A stretch of DNA of 18,250 nucleotides, taken from Davidsoniella eucalypti (Eukaryota; Ascomycota; Sordariomycetes; Microascales; Ceratocystidaceae). Shown here in pieces: positions 7,483 through 15,465 of this stretch; the first letter of the stretch is position 1; every line of letters begins with the position of its first letter. The notes beneath the pieces are model-generated. The model was not told the origin of the DNA. It saw only the letters and a list, made by a program, of their open reading frames with translations, and did no database searches. The position numbers were made by a program, and so were the translations under genes. The stretch is from positions 1-18,250 of the forward strand of contig RMBW01000261.1 in the NCBI GenBank assembly GCA_004009845.1, read 5' to 3'.

Positions 7483-8125
7483 ATGATGGCGCACGCCATG
7501 CGCGATGCATTAAGGGCGATTGAAGCCTCGAAAGACGGCGAAAGCCCAACGGTCACCCCCACTGAATCAATCAGCCTCGTACCAACACACATGGACGACA
7601 GCGAAATGACCGACGAAATCAACACCACCATCAACAAAAACAACAAAAACAAACGCCGCATCGAGGAGATCGAGCTACCAAGCTCTGTTCAGACTACACA
7701 GAGCACCAACAAGCTTCTGCTTATCGGTGGTGGCAAGATTCCCTCCCCCAAGCACATCCGTGACTTGGTTAACTGCAATGGAGAAATGAAGGCCATTGAG
7801 GTGAGGCTGACCTCGAAGAATAACATCAGCATCACATGCAGCAGCACCTCCGCGAAGGCCAGCCTCCTCAAAACTAAGGACAGCTGGATGGCACGCCTCC
7901 GGCCTTTGGGCTGGAAGGACTGCATCGAGCCTGAAAACTGGCAACGCCTTGTGATGCACGGGATGCGTCTCGAAGAGATCGATAACTTTGCTGAAGAATT
8001 CTACGACAGCAATGGCATCGAGGCCCTCCCGAGAGTGCGCATACTACGCAAACCTCGCCCAGGACAGACGGTCGGATCCGTCGTGTTTACTGTCCTGAAC
8101 CAGGCAAGTGCGTCTGCTTGTTGAG
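7483..8125 (+). pseudogene. LINE (Tad-like) ORF1, truncated by element B
   Basis: The open frame from ATG 7483 (MMAHAMRDALRAIEA) reaches 8124; it is open upstream to 7405, so the start is uncertain. The N-terminal third is polar and Asn/Lys-rich. The C-terminal part has the pattern I associate with ORF1 of fungal Tad-type LINEs: SWMARLRPLGW, then LVMHGMRLEEID, then ALPRVRILRKPRPGQTVGSVVFTVLNQ. In that family ORF1 is the RNA-binding partner of the ORF2 endonuclease/reverse transcriptase. The frame is cut at 8125 by the LTR of element B. The last five bases before the LTR, TTGAG (8121-8125), should be B's TSD. Zinc knuckles and ORF2 would lie beyond B, outside the window. The assignment is by pattern, so it is moderate; a degraded unrelated gene is possible. 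Confidence 0.6.
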
Positions 8126-8126
8126 T

Positions 8127-8341
8127 GTTATGAAATAACACTCGCAGACCCTCCGCATGAAGCTTAGACTTGATGTACAGTCTCACCTTTCCGATTTTGG
8201 TGACAACGATTCATGCATTGAGGCTTAGACTGGATGGTTATGAAATAACAGTCGCAGAACCTCCGCATGAAACTTAAACTTGATGTACAGTCTCACCTTT
8301 CCGATGTTGGTGACAACGATTCATGCATTGAGGTTTAGAGT
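8127..8341 (+). repeat. Tandem 110-bp duplication in U3 of the B LTR
   Basis: GTTATGAAATAACA starts both units (8127 and 8237). Each continues with CTCCGCATGAA, TGTACAGTCTCACCTTTCCG and ATTCATGCATTGAGG, with scattered differences. The solo LTR at 4751-5376 has the same two units, so the duplication predates both copies. Confidence 0.85.
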
Positions 8342-8421
8342 GCATACACAGTCAACACGGCATTGCCTCGAACTTCTGTCCGTAGACCAGACCCTCCTGT
8401 TTCTTTCTCTCTCGGGTTAAC

Positions 8422-8483
8422 ATATATAGCTTGCTTGTATCTCTTTTCTGTTCTCCTTTTGCCTTCCCCCTCCAAGCTTACAA
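8422..8483 (+). promoter_or_regulatory. TATA box and putative self-primer segment of element B
   Basis: ATATATA at 8422-8428. AAGCTTACAA at 8474-8483, 52 bp from the TATA start, is the exact reverse complement of the sequence 2 nt after the LTR. By analogy with Tf1, this would be near the 5' end of the RNA. Confidence 0.5.
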
Positions 8484-8750
8484 CTCCCTGTGTACCTGAC
8501 CTACTGGTGCAACCTCCTCTTCTTGTTCCTGTTCCTGTTCTTATCTTTGCTCCTGCTCCTGTTCTTACCTTCTTGTCCCCGCTCTTGTTCCTATCTTCGC
8601 TCCGGCTCCTGTCCTGATTTAGTCCCGATTTACTTAATCTATTATTCTGTGTAACTCTATTATCCTGAAAACTCCAAAACCACCTTCGAGTGACTACTCT
8701 CCCAGTGATCACTGGTTTCCCTTTGAATTCCTGCCTGCCCGTTCTTTACA

Positions 8751-8762
8751 CTTTGTAAGCTT
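8751..8762 (+). promoter_or_regulatory. Primer-binding site of element B, candidate self-priming type
   Basis: TTGTAAGCTT (8753-8762) pairs over 10 nt with AAGCTTACAA at 8474-8483 in the LTR. There is no TGG in the first 20 nt after the LTR, so the usual tRNA 3'-end primer is not supported. The 2-nt gap is the same as in element C. Confidence 0.5.
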
Positions 8763-8792
8763 CTTTTAGAGGACCTTGCACGACTTGTCAAG

Positions 8793-9991
8793 ATGGCCGA
8801 CACTATCCCCATGCCTCATTCCGCTCCCACATCTACCTTCTGGGAAAATTTTGCCAAACACCTGGGTAACCTCGACCGAATTGAGATAACCGCCACAAAC
8901 CTTATGGATATCCCAGACAAATCCATAATTCCTATCCTGCTGGCAGCATACACTAATGGGAAACGCTCCGCCCACCAGAACATCGCGGGTCCTCCTATCC
9001 GAGACGGTGCTGATAAATACGAAATCGTTGTCCTATGGCACCTATTCAACCGTGGACTTGCGGATGCTCTTGTCCCTACCTCCAAGAAAGCCAAAGTGGC
9101 TGACCCGGAATTTTACTTTGGTGATATGGCCAAATACCAGACCTTCGTTTCCCAGTGTGCACTCCGCTTTGCCGCTGACCCTGCCGCTTTCCGCGATGAG
9201 CAAGCCAAGATGATCTTTGCCATCTCTTTCCTGCGTGGTAACGCATATGCCTGGATACAACCCCAGATCAAACAAGACACTGGGAAAGTTCGATACGCCC
9301 ACTATGGCGAATTCTTGACTGCACTAAGCTCTGCCTTCGATGACCCAGATGCTAAAGCCACCGCCCACCGGGAGATACTCTCCATCAACCAGACTGGCAG
9401 CTGCGCTGCCTACTATTCCCGTTTTTACTCGCTGATCTGCCGGCTTGATTGGTCCAGCCCAAAATACACAATCCCGCTTTTCGAGAAAGGATTGAAACCT
9501 GAGATCAAGGATGCCCTGGCCATGAACGGACATACTGCCCCCGTGATACCCTGGAGGCGTTTGCCAACTTCTGTATCACCCTCGACAATGCTCACCATGC
9601 CCGCACCATTGACCGACGCCGAAACAACACCCCGCAAGCCACTCGTTCCGTTCCACGCCCTCAAACCCAGATTTCTCCCCCAATCAACAACTATGCTCCT
9701 GTTCCCCCTCCGAGTATGCCTACGTTCAACTATCCAACCCCAGCTCGACACCACCCCGACGCCATGCAAATTGACGCTACCCGTGCCCGGAACCAAGGTG
9801 ATCGCCGCGCCAACCGCCTCTGCTTCTACTGTGGAAACTCTGGCCATTGGATTGCCCATTGTCCTGAGAAATCTAAGGGACGAATCAACAATTCGAACCT
9901 TGCCCAGTGGGAACCCACTGCAGACCCCCTTGATCCTGTTGCTACGCTCTCTGGTCAACCCTCTACCGACCGGCCAGAAGCAAAAAACTAG
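8793..9991 (+). pseudogene. gag: Element B gag (capsid and zinc knuckle), one frameshift
   Basis: Starts at ATG 8793, 42 nt after the LTR. The first frame has the retrotransposon gag capsid domain (FAADPAAFRDEQAKM, FLRGNAYAWIQP, LTALSSAFDDP, YYSRFYSLICRLDW, IPLFEKGLKPEIKDALA). At the C run 9538-9542 the homologous reading moves to the -1 frame: DTLEAFANFCITLDNAHHAR continues there. From there it runs through a Pro-rich linker to a CCHC zinc knuckle (CFYCGNSGHWIAHC) and the stop at 9989-9991. A single lost C explains it; a sequencing error is also possible. The intact protein of about 400 residues would form the particle core and package RNA. The last codons contain the frameshift heptamer. 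Confidence 0.85.
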
Positions 9992-10035
9992 TTTCGCTAG
10001 TCTGTCCCTCTCCTGGGCAGCAACAGACTAGCGAA
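9982..10035 (+). promoter_or_regulatory. Programmed -1 frameshift signal of element B: A AAA AAC plus 13-bp hairpin
   Basis: In gag phase the end reads GCA AAA AAC TAG, so the heptamer A AAA AAC (9982-9988) directly precedes the stop. Pol is in the -1 frame, open from 9934. Four nt after the heptamer starts a perfect 13-bp stem: TTCGCTAGTCTGT (9993-10005) with ACAGACTAGCGAA (10023-10035) around a 17-nt loop. Two or three wobble or A-U pairs could extend it. This is the classical layout of retroviral-type -1 frameshifting. Confidence 0.85.
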
Positions 10036-13008
10036 GTTCCTGTCTCCGAGTTTATGTTTTCCTATTCCTGTGCCAAAGACTATGGGCATCATGCCCTCTT
10101 CCTTGTTAAAGTCCTAGTCAATAAAAATATTTTTGCCTATGCTATGATTGACTCCGGAGCCACATCCTGTTTTGTCAACTCGAATTTCCTGAGAAAAAAC
10201 CTGCTCAAGCCAACCAAAAAACCACATCCAGCTAAACTTACAGTTGTTGATGGTCGTGACTCCGAAGCCGGCGATGTGACTCATGAAATAGCCTTGGACC
10301 TCCAATTTCAAACCCTGAGCGAAACCACTGTTTTCAATGTAACCAAGATCGCAGAATATGACCTCATTCTTGGACGTTCCTGGCTCAATACGCACAATCC
10401 TTGCATTGATTGGATCTCTGAAAGCATAAACTTTGAACGAACCTGCTGCTCGAAACCTAACAACAAACCTGCAAAACCCGAACCCACCAGTCCTGTTTCC
10501 ACTCCTGTCAAGACCACACACCCAGTACCTGTCCAGACACCTGCACCTGAATACACCTCCAGACCTGTTACCACTCCTGCCCAGACACCCGCACCTGAAT
10601 ACACCTCCAGACCTGTTATCACTCCTGCCCAGAAGCCAGTACCAGTCCAAACACCCGCACCTGCCACGAAACCAGTTCCTGCCCAGATTTCCTGCATAAC
10701 TATGTCCTCCAAGAAACTCCGCCGACTTGCCAAGCGAGAAAAACTCCAGATCTTTTCTGTTACACCACAACAAGTCCTTGATTACCTGAACCAGATAGAC
10801 CCTAGTCCCGAAGAAGAAGAACAAACTCTGCGAAAAACAATCCCTGAGAAATACCACGACTTGCTCCCCCTGTTTTCTAGATCCGGTGCGAACCAGCTCC
10901 CGCCTCATCGACCTATAGACCACGAAATTCCGTTGATCCCTGATTCCAAACTCCCAGTTGGGCCGCTCTATGATATGTCTGTCCTGGAACTCCAAGCCCT
11001 GAAGAAATACCTCGATGACAACCTGCAGAAGGGTTTTATTCGCCCATCCAGCTCTTCCATGACCTCTCCCGTCCTGTTTGTCCGCAAGCCTGGCAGTCTG
11101 CGCTTTTGTGTTGATTACCGAAAAGTTAATGACATCACCAAGAAAAACCGGTACCCACTGCCCAGAATAAACGAAAGCCTCCACTCCGCATCTAGAGGCA
11201 GGATCTTCACCCGTTTAGATCTTCGAGCGGCATACAACTTGATCCGAATCAAAAAAGGCGATGAATGGAAAACCGCATTCCGAACTCGCTATGGCCTGTT
11301 CGAATATCTAGTCATGCCTTTTGGATTATCTAATGCTCCGGCAACCTGTCAGCAATTCGTTAACGAAGTTCTACACGAATACGTGGACCTGTTTTGTGTT
11401 GTCTACCTTGATGACATTCTTATTTTCTCTGAGAATCCAGATGAGCACTCAGAACATGTCCGCAAGGTCTTGACAAAGCTGGCTGAAGCTGACCTCTTTG
11501 TCAAAGGTGAGAAGTGCGAATTCGATGTCACTCAGACAAAATTTGTTGGCTTTGTTCTATCTCACGATTCCCTGTCCATGGACCTTGACAAGATTACGGC
11601 AGTTGAAGAGTGGAAGCCCCCCACAACTGTTAAAGCTACGCAGAGCTTTCTTGGATTTGCAAACTATTATCGACGCTTCATCAAGGACTACTCCCGCATT
11701 TGTTCTCCCCTGTTTGATCTCACCCGGAAGGACCATGTCTTCTCCTGGACGCCTGCCTGCCAGAAAGCCTTTGAGTTCTTGAAAGCCCAGTTTACGTCTG
11801 CCCCCATTCTGAAACACTTTGACCCTACCTTGGAAACTGTTCTTGAAACAGATGCCTCTGACAGAGTCGTATCTGGTGTCTTGTCCCAGTATCACCCAGC
11901 TCCTGATGGCTCCCGAAAACTGCACCCGATCGCCTATCATTCTCGAAAGATGGCCCCTGCCGAATGCAACTATAGTGTGGGTGAAAAAGAACTACTGGCC
12001 ATTATTGACTGTCTTCGCCAGTACTATACTATGCTTATCGGACTGGAGAAACCTGTTACCATCCTGACGGACCATAAGAACCTCACAGCTTTTACTACAA
12101 AAACTGTCATGAACCGACGCCAGGCCCGCTGGGCATTAGAACTAGCAGAGTTACCTTTCACGATCACCTACAGACCTGGAACAGCCAACTCACGAGCCGA
12201 TGCACTTACTAGAAGAACTCAAGATGTTGAAACCCCAGATGGCGACCTAGACAAATCACTTCCATTAATTGACCCGGCTAAGATACGTATACACTCCCTT
12301 GAAGTCTCCGTTGGTACTCGAATCCGAAACGCGCTGAAAGAAGACCGATTTGCCAAGTCTATCTTGAAAGCACTTAACACCAAAGCTTCCCGACATCCCG
12401 AAATCGATCTTGCTGTTTGTTCCCAGTCTCCAGAAGGACTTTTACTTGTTCGAAACTTGATTTACGTCCCCGACCAGTCTAAACTCCGCCTTGCTATCCT
12501 GAGGTCCTCACACGAACATCCTGCTGCCGGTCATCCTGGTCGGGAAGCAATGTTTGAGCTCTTGACCCGTGACTACTGGTGGCCCAAGATGCGAAAGGAT
12601 ATTGCCCAGTTTACTAAGAATTGCGAAACCTGCCAGAGAATCAAACCTGTCCGACATGCCCCATACGGATTCCTGAAACCCTTGAAAGTTCCCCAGCGAC
12701 GTTGGGACTCGATCTCTATGGACTTCATCACCGGCCTGCCTCTTTCTGAAGGCCGGGATTCCATCTTTGTGGTTGTCGACCGTCTTACCAAGATGGCTCA
12801 CTTTGTTCCTTGCAATTCAACACTTGATGCACATGGGTTTGCCCGCCTATTCCGAGATTCGATTTTCCGTTTACATGGCCTGCCGAGTGACATTACCTCG
12901 GACAGAGGCTCCCTGTTTACGTCCCAGTTTATCCGCTCACTTGCCACTGTCCTACACATCAAGCAGAACCTGAGCACGGCATTTCACCCGCAGACAGATG
13001 GCCAAACT
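9988..13008 (+). pseudogene. pol: Element B pol: protease, RT, RNase H, integrase, cut before the catalytic Glu
   Basis: Reached by -1 frameshift; the first ATG is 10054. Counted from that ATG: retropepsin MIDSGAT (Asp at residue 33); a Pro-rich spacer (about 145-215) with two 16-residue repeats; LPPHRPIDHEI; reverse transcriptase with FVRKPGSLRFCVDYR, FGLSNAPATCQQF and YLDD (451-454); RNase H with ETDAS (Asp 600), TDHKNL and YRPGTANSRADAL; integrase zinc domain (His 820 to Cys 860); catalytic Asp 890 (MDFITG) and Asp 950 (TSDRGS). After HPQTDGQT (residue 985) the LTR of element C begins, one residue before the family's conserved glutamate. The frame is otherwise uninterrupted over about 1,000 codons. 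The frame carries on to 13074 only because the LTR happens to be open. Confidence 0.92.
10534..10629 (+). repeat. 48-bp tandem duplication in pol B (Pro-rich spacer)
   Basis: Two units, 10534-10581 and 10582-10629, each encode QTPAPEYTSRPV followed by TTPA or ITPA. They lie between protease and RT in a linker rich in Pro, Thr and Val, and keep the frame. Confidence 0.8.
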
Positions 13009-13035
13009 TGTAAGGGTCTAAGGCCCATCAGTATT

Positions 13036-13077
13036 GGCCAAGTCATGCCTTGGCCCTACTCGACTTTGACATAAATA
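13036..13077 (+). promoter_or_regulatory. U3 palindrome and TATA box of element C
   Basis: Arms GGCCAAG (13036-13042) and CTTGGCC (13049-13055) around 6 nt, then ATAAATA at 13071-13077. Against GGCTAAG/CTTAGCC in the LTR at 3207, the T-A pair is replaced by C-G on both sides. Confidence 0.6.
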
Positions 13078-13121
13078 GGGACCGATTCCCTCGTAGTTTA
13101 GTCTTAGTTTCTCTTTCTCCC

Positions 13122-13134
13122 TCATCGGTCTCAA
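13122..13134 (+). promoter_or_regulatory. Putative self-primer segment of element C
   Basis: TCATCGGTCTCAA starts 51 bp after the start of the TATA box and is the exact reverse complement of 13190-13202. By analogy with Tf1, transcripts would start about here. Confidence 0.6.
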
Positions 13135-13187
13135 TTCAATCCACTTTTACGACCATTTTTCCTTGCAAATCCTCGTATATCGTCTCA

Positions 13188-13202
13188 TTTTGAGACCGAT
13201 GA
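13188..13202 (+). promoter_or_regulatory. Primer-binding site of element C, candidate self-priming type
   Basis: TTGAGACCGATGA (13190-13202) pairs over 13 nt with 13122-13134 in the LTR, starting 2 nt after the LTR end. No TGG-type tRNA primer site follows the LTR. Confidence 0.62.
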
Positions 13203-13221
13203 CTCTTAAGTTTCTGTTGTC

Positions 13222-13503
13222 CAAGCCGTCTGCTTGCCCTCTTTTCTGTCCAAGCCGTCTGCTTGCCCTCTCTTCCGTCCAAGCCGTCCGCTTGCCCTCT
13301 CTGTTGTCCAAGCCGTCCGCTTGCCTCTCTTCCTGTCCAAGCCGCCCGCTTGCCACTTTTCCTGTCCAAGCCGTCCGCTTGCCCCTTTTCCTGTACAAGC
13401 CGACCGCTTGATTTCTCCCTTTGTCCAAGCCGTTTGCTTGCCTTTATTCGTCCTGCCCAAGCCGTTTGCTTGCCCTATTGCACCTGCCTTATCCGTCCGC
13501 TCG
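13222..13503 (+). repeat. Leader minisatellite: nine CAAGC-N5-GCTTG hairpin units
   Basis: Units begin at 13222, 13251, 13280, 13309, 13338, 13367, 13396, 13426 and 13458: seven at exact 29-bp spacing, then 30 and 32. A decayed tenth lies near 13489. The core is CAAGCCGTCCGCTTG, which folds into a 5-bp stem with a 5-nt loop. The arms CAAGC and GCTTG are the same in all nine, while the loop varies (CGTCT, CGTCC, CGCCC, CGACC, CGTTT). Linkers are pyrimidine-rich. The array fills the untranslated leader between primer site and gag ATG. Confidence 0.85.
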
Positions 13504-13531
13504 CCCGCTTCTCGCACACGTCCAAGTCACC

Positions 13532-15439
13532 ATGTCTGGCTTGCTATTTCTGTTCTGGGGTCTCCTTGCTACCCTAACTCGCTGCGTCTACCACACCTGG
13601 CATAACCTTGCCCTAGCGCGTGTTTTCACCCTGAACCCCAACCAGGAACCGGCTGAGGGCTACATCTTGTCCGCCCTTGACCTACCTACGAAGCGCGCCT
13701 GGCGCAAACCCGGCTGGTGTTACCTCGCACTATTCAAGCGCAAGGAGCGCGCCCGTCTGGCCTCCCTCCTTGGCTTTTGCCCTTCCACACGCGACGTCCT
13801 CGCCCATAAGGAACACTTTCACGATAACTTGGGCCACCTCTCCTTCACCGGTGACTTTGTTTGCCACGTCGCCTGTGGTAACCGCGTAATCCGCGAAGCG
13901 CGTGCTCGTGCTCACGTGTCCTCACGTCTCCTCTCCTCCTGTTTCATCGGCATCCCACGCTCTCCCCCGCGTGATAAGGATGGTAACCCCGTGCACTCCT
14001 CCCGCGCTCCCCTAGTCGCTACAAGGGCCGCTGCATATGAAGCTGAGGAACTAATCTCGTACGAGACCACGCACACCCGTGCCATCAGTCGCGCTGCCTC
14101 TGTTCGAAGCCTATCCCACTTTGCCCCTGGTGTAGATACCCATTCTCGTCGTCGCCCTTCTGTCAGCCAACACCCTTCCCCTGACTCTGACTTGGCCCGT
14201 CTGGCCGAAAGCATGGGAATGTCTGTCCGCCACGCGTCGCGTCCTCCATCCCGTGGCCGTCAGCCGACGCGTTCTCCTGGCCCTGCCCATTCACGCGCTC
14301 CTCAGCCTGCCGACAATGCACTGCTCAATGAACTTAGGGAATTGAAGGACACTGTCTCGCTACTGTCCCAATTGGTCATAGGCAACCATACTGAACCCAC
14401 TGCTCCCGCCATGCCTCCTGTCCCAACTACTGCCGTCACTACCCGAAGACGTTCGAGATCCCGTAGCCGCGTCCGCCCATCTCAGCCTCACCTTATCGAA
14501 TTCGGAGGCACTCACGCAGAGTATGAAAACTGGCGAACCCTAGCAATCTTCAAGATGCGAATCGATGGCCGAGCTATAGGCGACGAGCTAGCACGCACTG
14601 CCTACCTGTTTAGCCGACTAGGCTCCGACACGCGTGCCAAACTCAACGAATTCTTTGTCTCCATTAGCGACCAGCCAGGCTCATACGACAAGCTGCTAGA
14701 CAAACTCGACCTCATGTTCCGCAGCCGTGCCCGTAAGTCGCAAGCCCGCACTGCTTTCTTTGGTGCTCGCCAGGAGTCCCACGAATCGTTCCTCGACTTC
14801 TTCAACCGTTTCGAAGGGTTAGCTCTGGCCGCAGGAATGCAAGACGACGACATGCTCATCGACCTTCTACGTCGCGCCACACGAGAAGAGCTAGTGGTCA
14901 AAACCACCATCCTCTGGAGCCTGCCTACTTACAGGGAAGTTACTGAGAGCCTGCTCGACCATTTCAGCCGCCACCATGATTATTACGGTCCTTACACGAA
15001 GAAGACCTCGCGTCCTACCCAATACCGAGACAGCGACAACTGGAGAGCGCGTGCCGAGCCCCCCTCACGAAACAATGCTCCTCGTCAAACGCAGCAACCC
15101 CGTAATGACAAGCCACGTCTCAACCCTACTGAACGCAGTCGCATGCTACGAGAAGGAATTTGTTTCATCTGCTCACAGCCCGGACATATCGCTAATCAAT
15201 GTCCCTCGCGTCGAACTCTACAAGGACCTAAGACCAACAAGGTGCTAATCAACGCTATCAACGGCGCCGTTAAGTCGGCCGTACGCGACGAGATCCGACC
15301 CGCAGTACGCGAAGAACTCGCGAAGACGGATCACCTGATGATGGATCGCCTGCTGCCCTCGTCCGAAAGCACCGCCGTGGTGGCCTCTACCAACACGCAC
15401 CGCCCGGCCACTGATGAGGATGATCTGATGGATTTTTAG
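13532..15439 (+). CDS. gag: Element C Gag, intact, with an unusual hydrophobic N-terminus
   Basis: I chose ATG 13532 (context GTCACCATG) over the in-frame ATG 13421, because 13421 lies inside the leader repeats; this gives 635 residues. The N-terminus is hydrophobic (SGLLFLFWGLLATL), followed by a Cys/Trp/Arg-containing region to about residue 150 that I do not recognise. Then comes a Ser/Arg/Pro-rich stretch and a basic RRRSRSRSRVR patch near residue 305. A gag capsid-like domain follows (EFGGTHAEYENWRTL, TAYLFSRLGSDTRAKL, FFNRFEGLALAAGM). A CCHC zinc knuckle CFICSQPGHIANQC lies at residues 544-557. The tail ends DEDDLMDF, as in element A. Gag forms the particle and packages RNA. The frame is unbroken, in contrast to the 3' part of pol C. 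Confidence 0.88.
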   Translation: MSGLLFLFWGLLATLTRCVYHTWHNLALARVFTLNPNQEPAEGYILSALDLPTKRAWRKPGWCYLALFKRKERARLASLLGFCPSTRDVLAHKEHFHDNLGHLSFTGDFVCHVACGNRVIREARARAHVSSRLLSSCFIGIPRSPPRDKDGNPVHSSRAPLVATRAAAYEAEELISYETTHTRAISRAASVRSLSHFAPGVDTHSRRRPSVSQHPSPDSDLARLAESMGMSVRHASRPPSRGRQPTRSPGPAHSRAPQPADNALLNELRELKDTVSLLSQLVIGNHTEPTAPAMPPVPTTAVTTRRRSRSRSRVRPSQPHLIEFGGTHAEYENWRTLAIFKMRIDGRAIGDELARTAYLFSRLGSDTRAKLNEFFVSISDQPGSYDKLLDKLDLMFRSRARKSQARTAFFGARQESHESFLDFFNRFEGLALAAGMQDDDMLIDLLRRATREELVVKTTILWSLPTYREVTESLLDHFSRHHDYYGPYTKKTSRPTQYRDSDNWRARAEPPSRNNAPRQTQQPRNDKPRLNPTERSRMLREGICFICSQPGHIANQCPSRRTLQGPKTNKVLINAINGAVKSAVRDEIRPAVREELAKTDHLMMDRLLPSSESTAVVASTNTHRPATDEDDLMDF

Positions 15440-15465
15440 GTGACCAGGACAAGTCGCGCCCTGGT
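15430..15465 (+). promoter_or_regulatory. Candidate -1 frameshift signal of element C (G GAT TTT, stop, hairpin)
   Basis: G GAT TTT (15430-15436) in gag phase, then stop TAG (15437-15439). Six nt after the heptamer is a 6-bp stem, ACCAGG (15443-15448) with CCTGGT (15460-15465), around 11 nt. The pol frame is -1 and open from 15424 through the stop. Geometry is identical to element A, with different stem bases. Reinitiation at ATG 15478 is the alternative. Confidence 0.7.

Larger units (their letters stand above)
8126..8750 (+). repeat. 5' LTR of element B (625 bp)
   Basis: Starts TGTTATGAAATAACA (itself a palindrome) and ends GTTCTTTACA. Its borders are set by the TSD-flanked solo copy at 4751-5376. 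U3 holds a 110-bp tandem duplication and a TATATA box (8423-8428). The U5 side is a CT-rich array of TGTTCC/TGCTCC-like units (about 8515-8620). Confidence 0.93.
8126..13008 (+). mobile_element. Element B: Ty3/gypsy retrotransposon, 5' part, split by element C
   Basis: 5' LTR (8126-8750), short 42-nt leader with a self-complementary primer site, gag (8793-9991, with one apparent 1-nt deletion), frameshift cassette, then pol (protease, RT, RNase H, integrase) to 13008, where the LTR of element C begins. The remainder of integrase and the 3' LTR must lie beyond C, outside the window. B sits in a LINE ORF1. Its 626-bp solo-LTR relative at 4751-5376 shows that the family has been active here more than once. 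Confidence 0.9.
13009..13187 (+). repeat. 5' LTR of element C (179 bp)
   Basis: Starts TGTAAGGGTCTAAGGCCC and ends TATATCGTCTCA. Start and 179-bp length match the TSD-bounded solo LTR at 3207-3385. It carries a palindrome, the ATAAATAGGG TATA region and TCATCGGTCTCAA, shared in part with the A-family LTRs. Confidence 0.9.

Noticed and set aside
4751..8750. A DNA transposon with ~625-bp terminal inverted repeats
   Set aside because: The left copy has its own TSD (GAGAG on both its sides) and the right copy is followed by gag of element B. They are separate LTR insertions in opposite orientation.
8751..8790. tRNA-type primer-binding site after the B LTR (same considered at 13188-13210)
   Set aside because: No TGG-starting complement to a tRNA CCA end is present near either LTR end. 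The self-complementary segments fit better.
10114..11184. Long antisense open frame opposite pol B
   Set aside because: It mirrors the strongly coding protease/RT frame, and its Gly/Val-rich content reflects the antisense of the Pro-rich spacer.
13222..13503. CRISPR-like array (regular 29-bp period)
   Set aside because: The conserved core is about 15-17 bp with short low-complexity linkers, not ~30-bp repeats with unique spacers. It lies in a retrotransposon leader of a eukaryote.
13421..13531. Gag C start at the upstream in-frame ATG 13421
   Set aside because: The 37 extra residues are translated leader repeats. ATG 13532 follows the array and has a better context.
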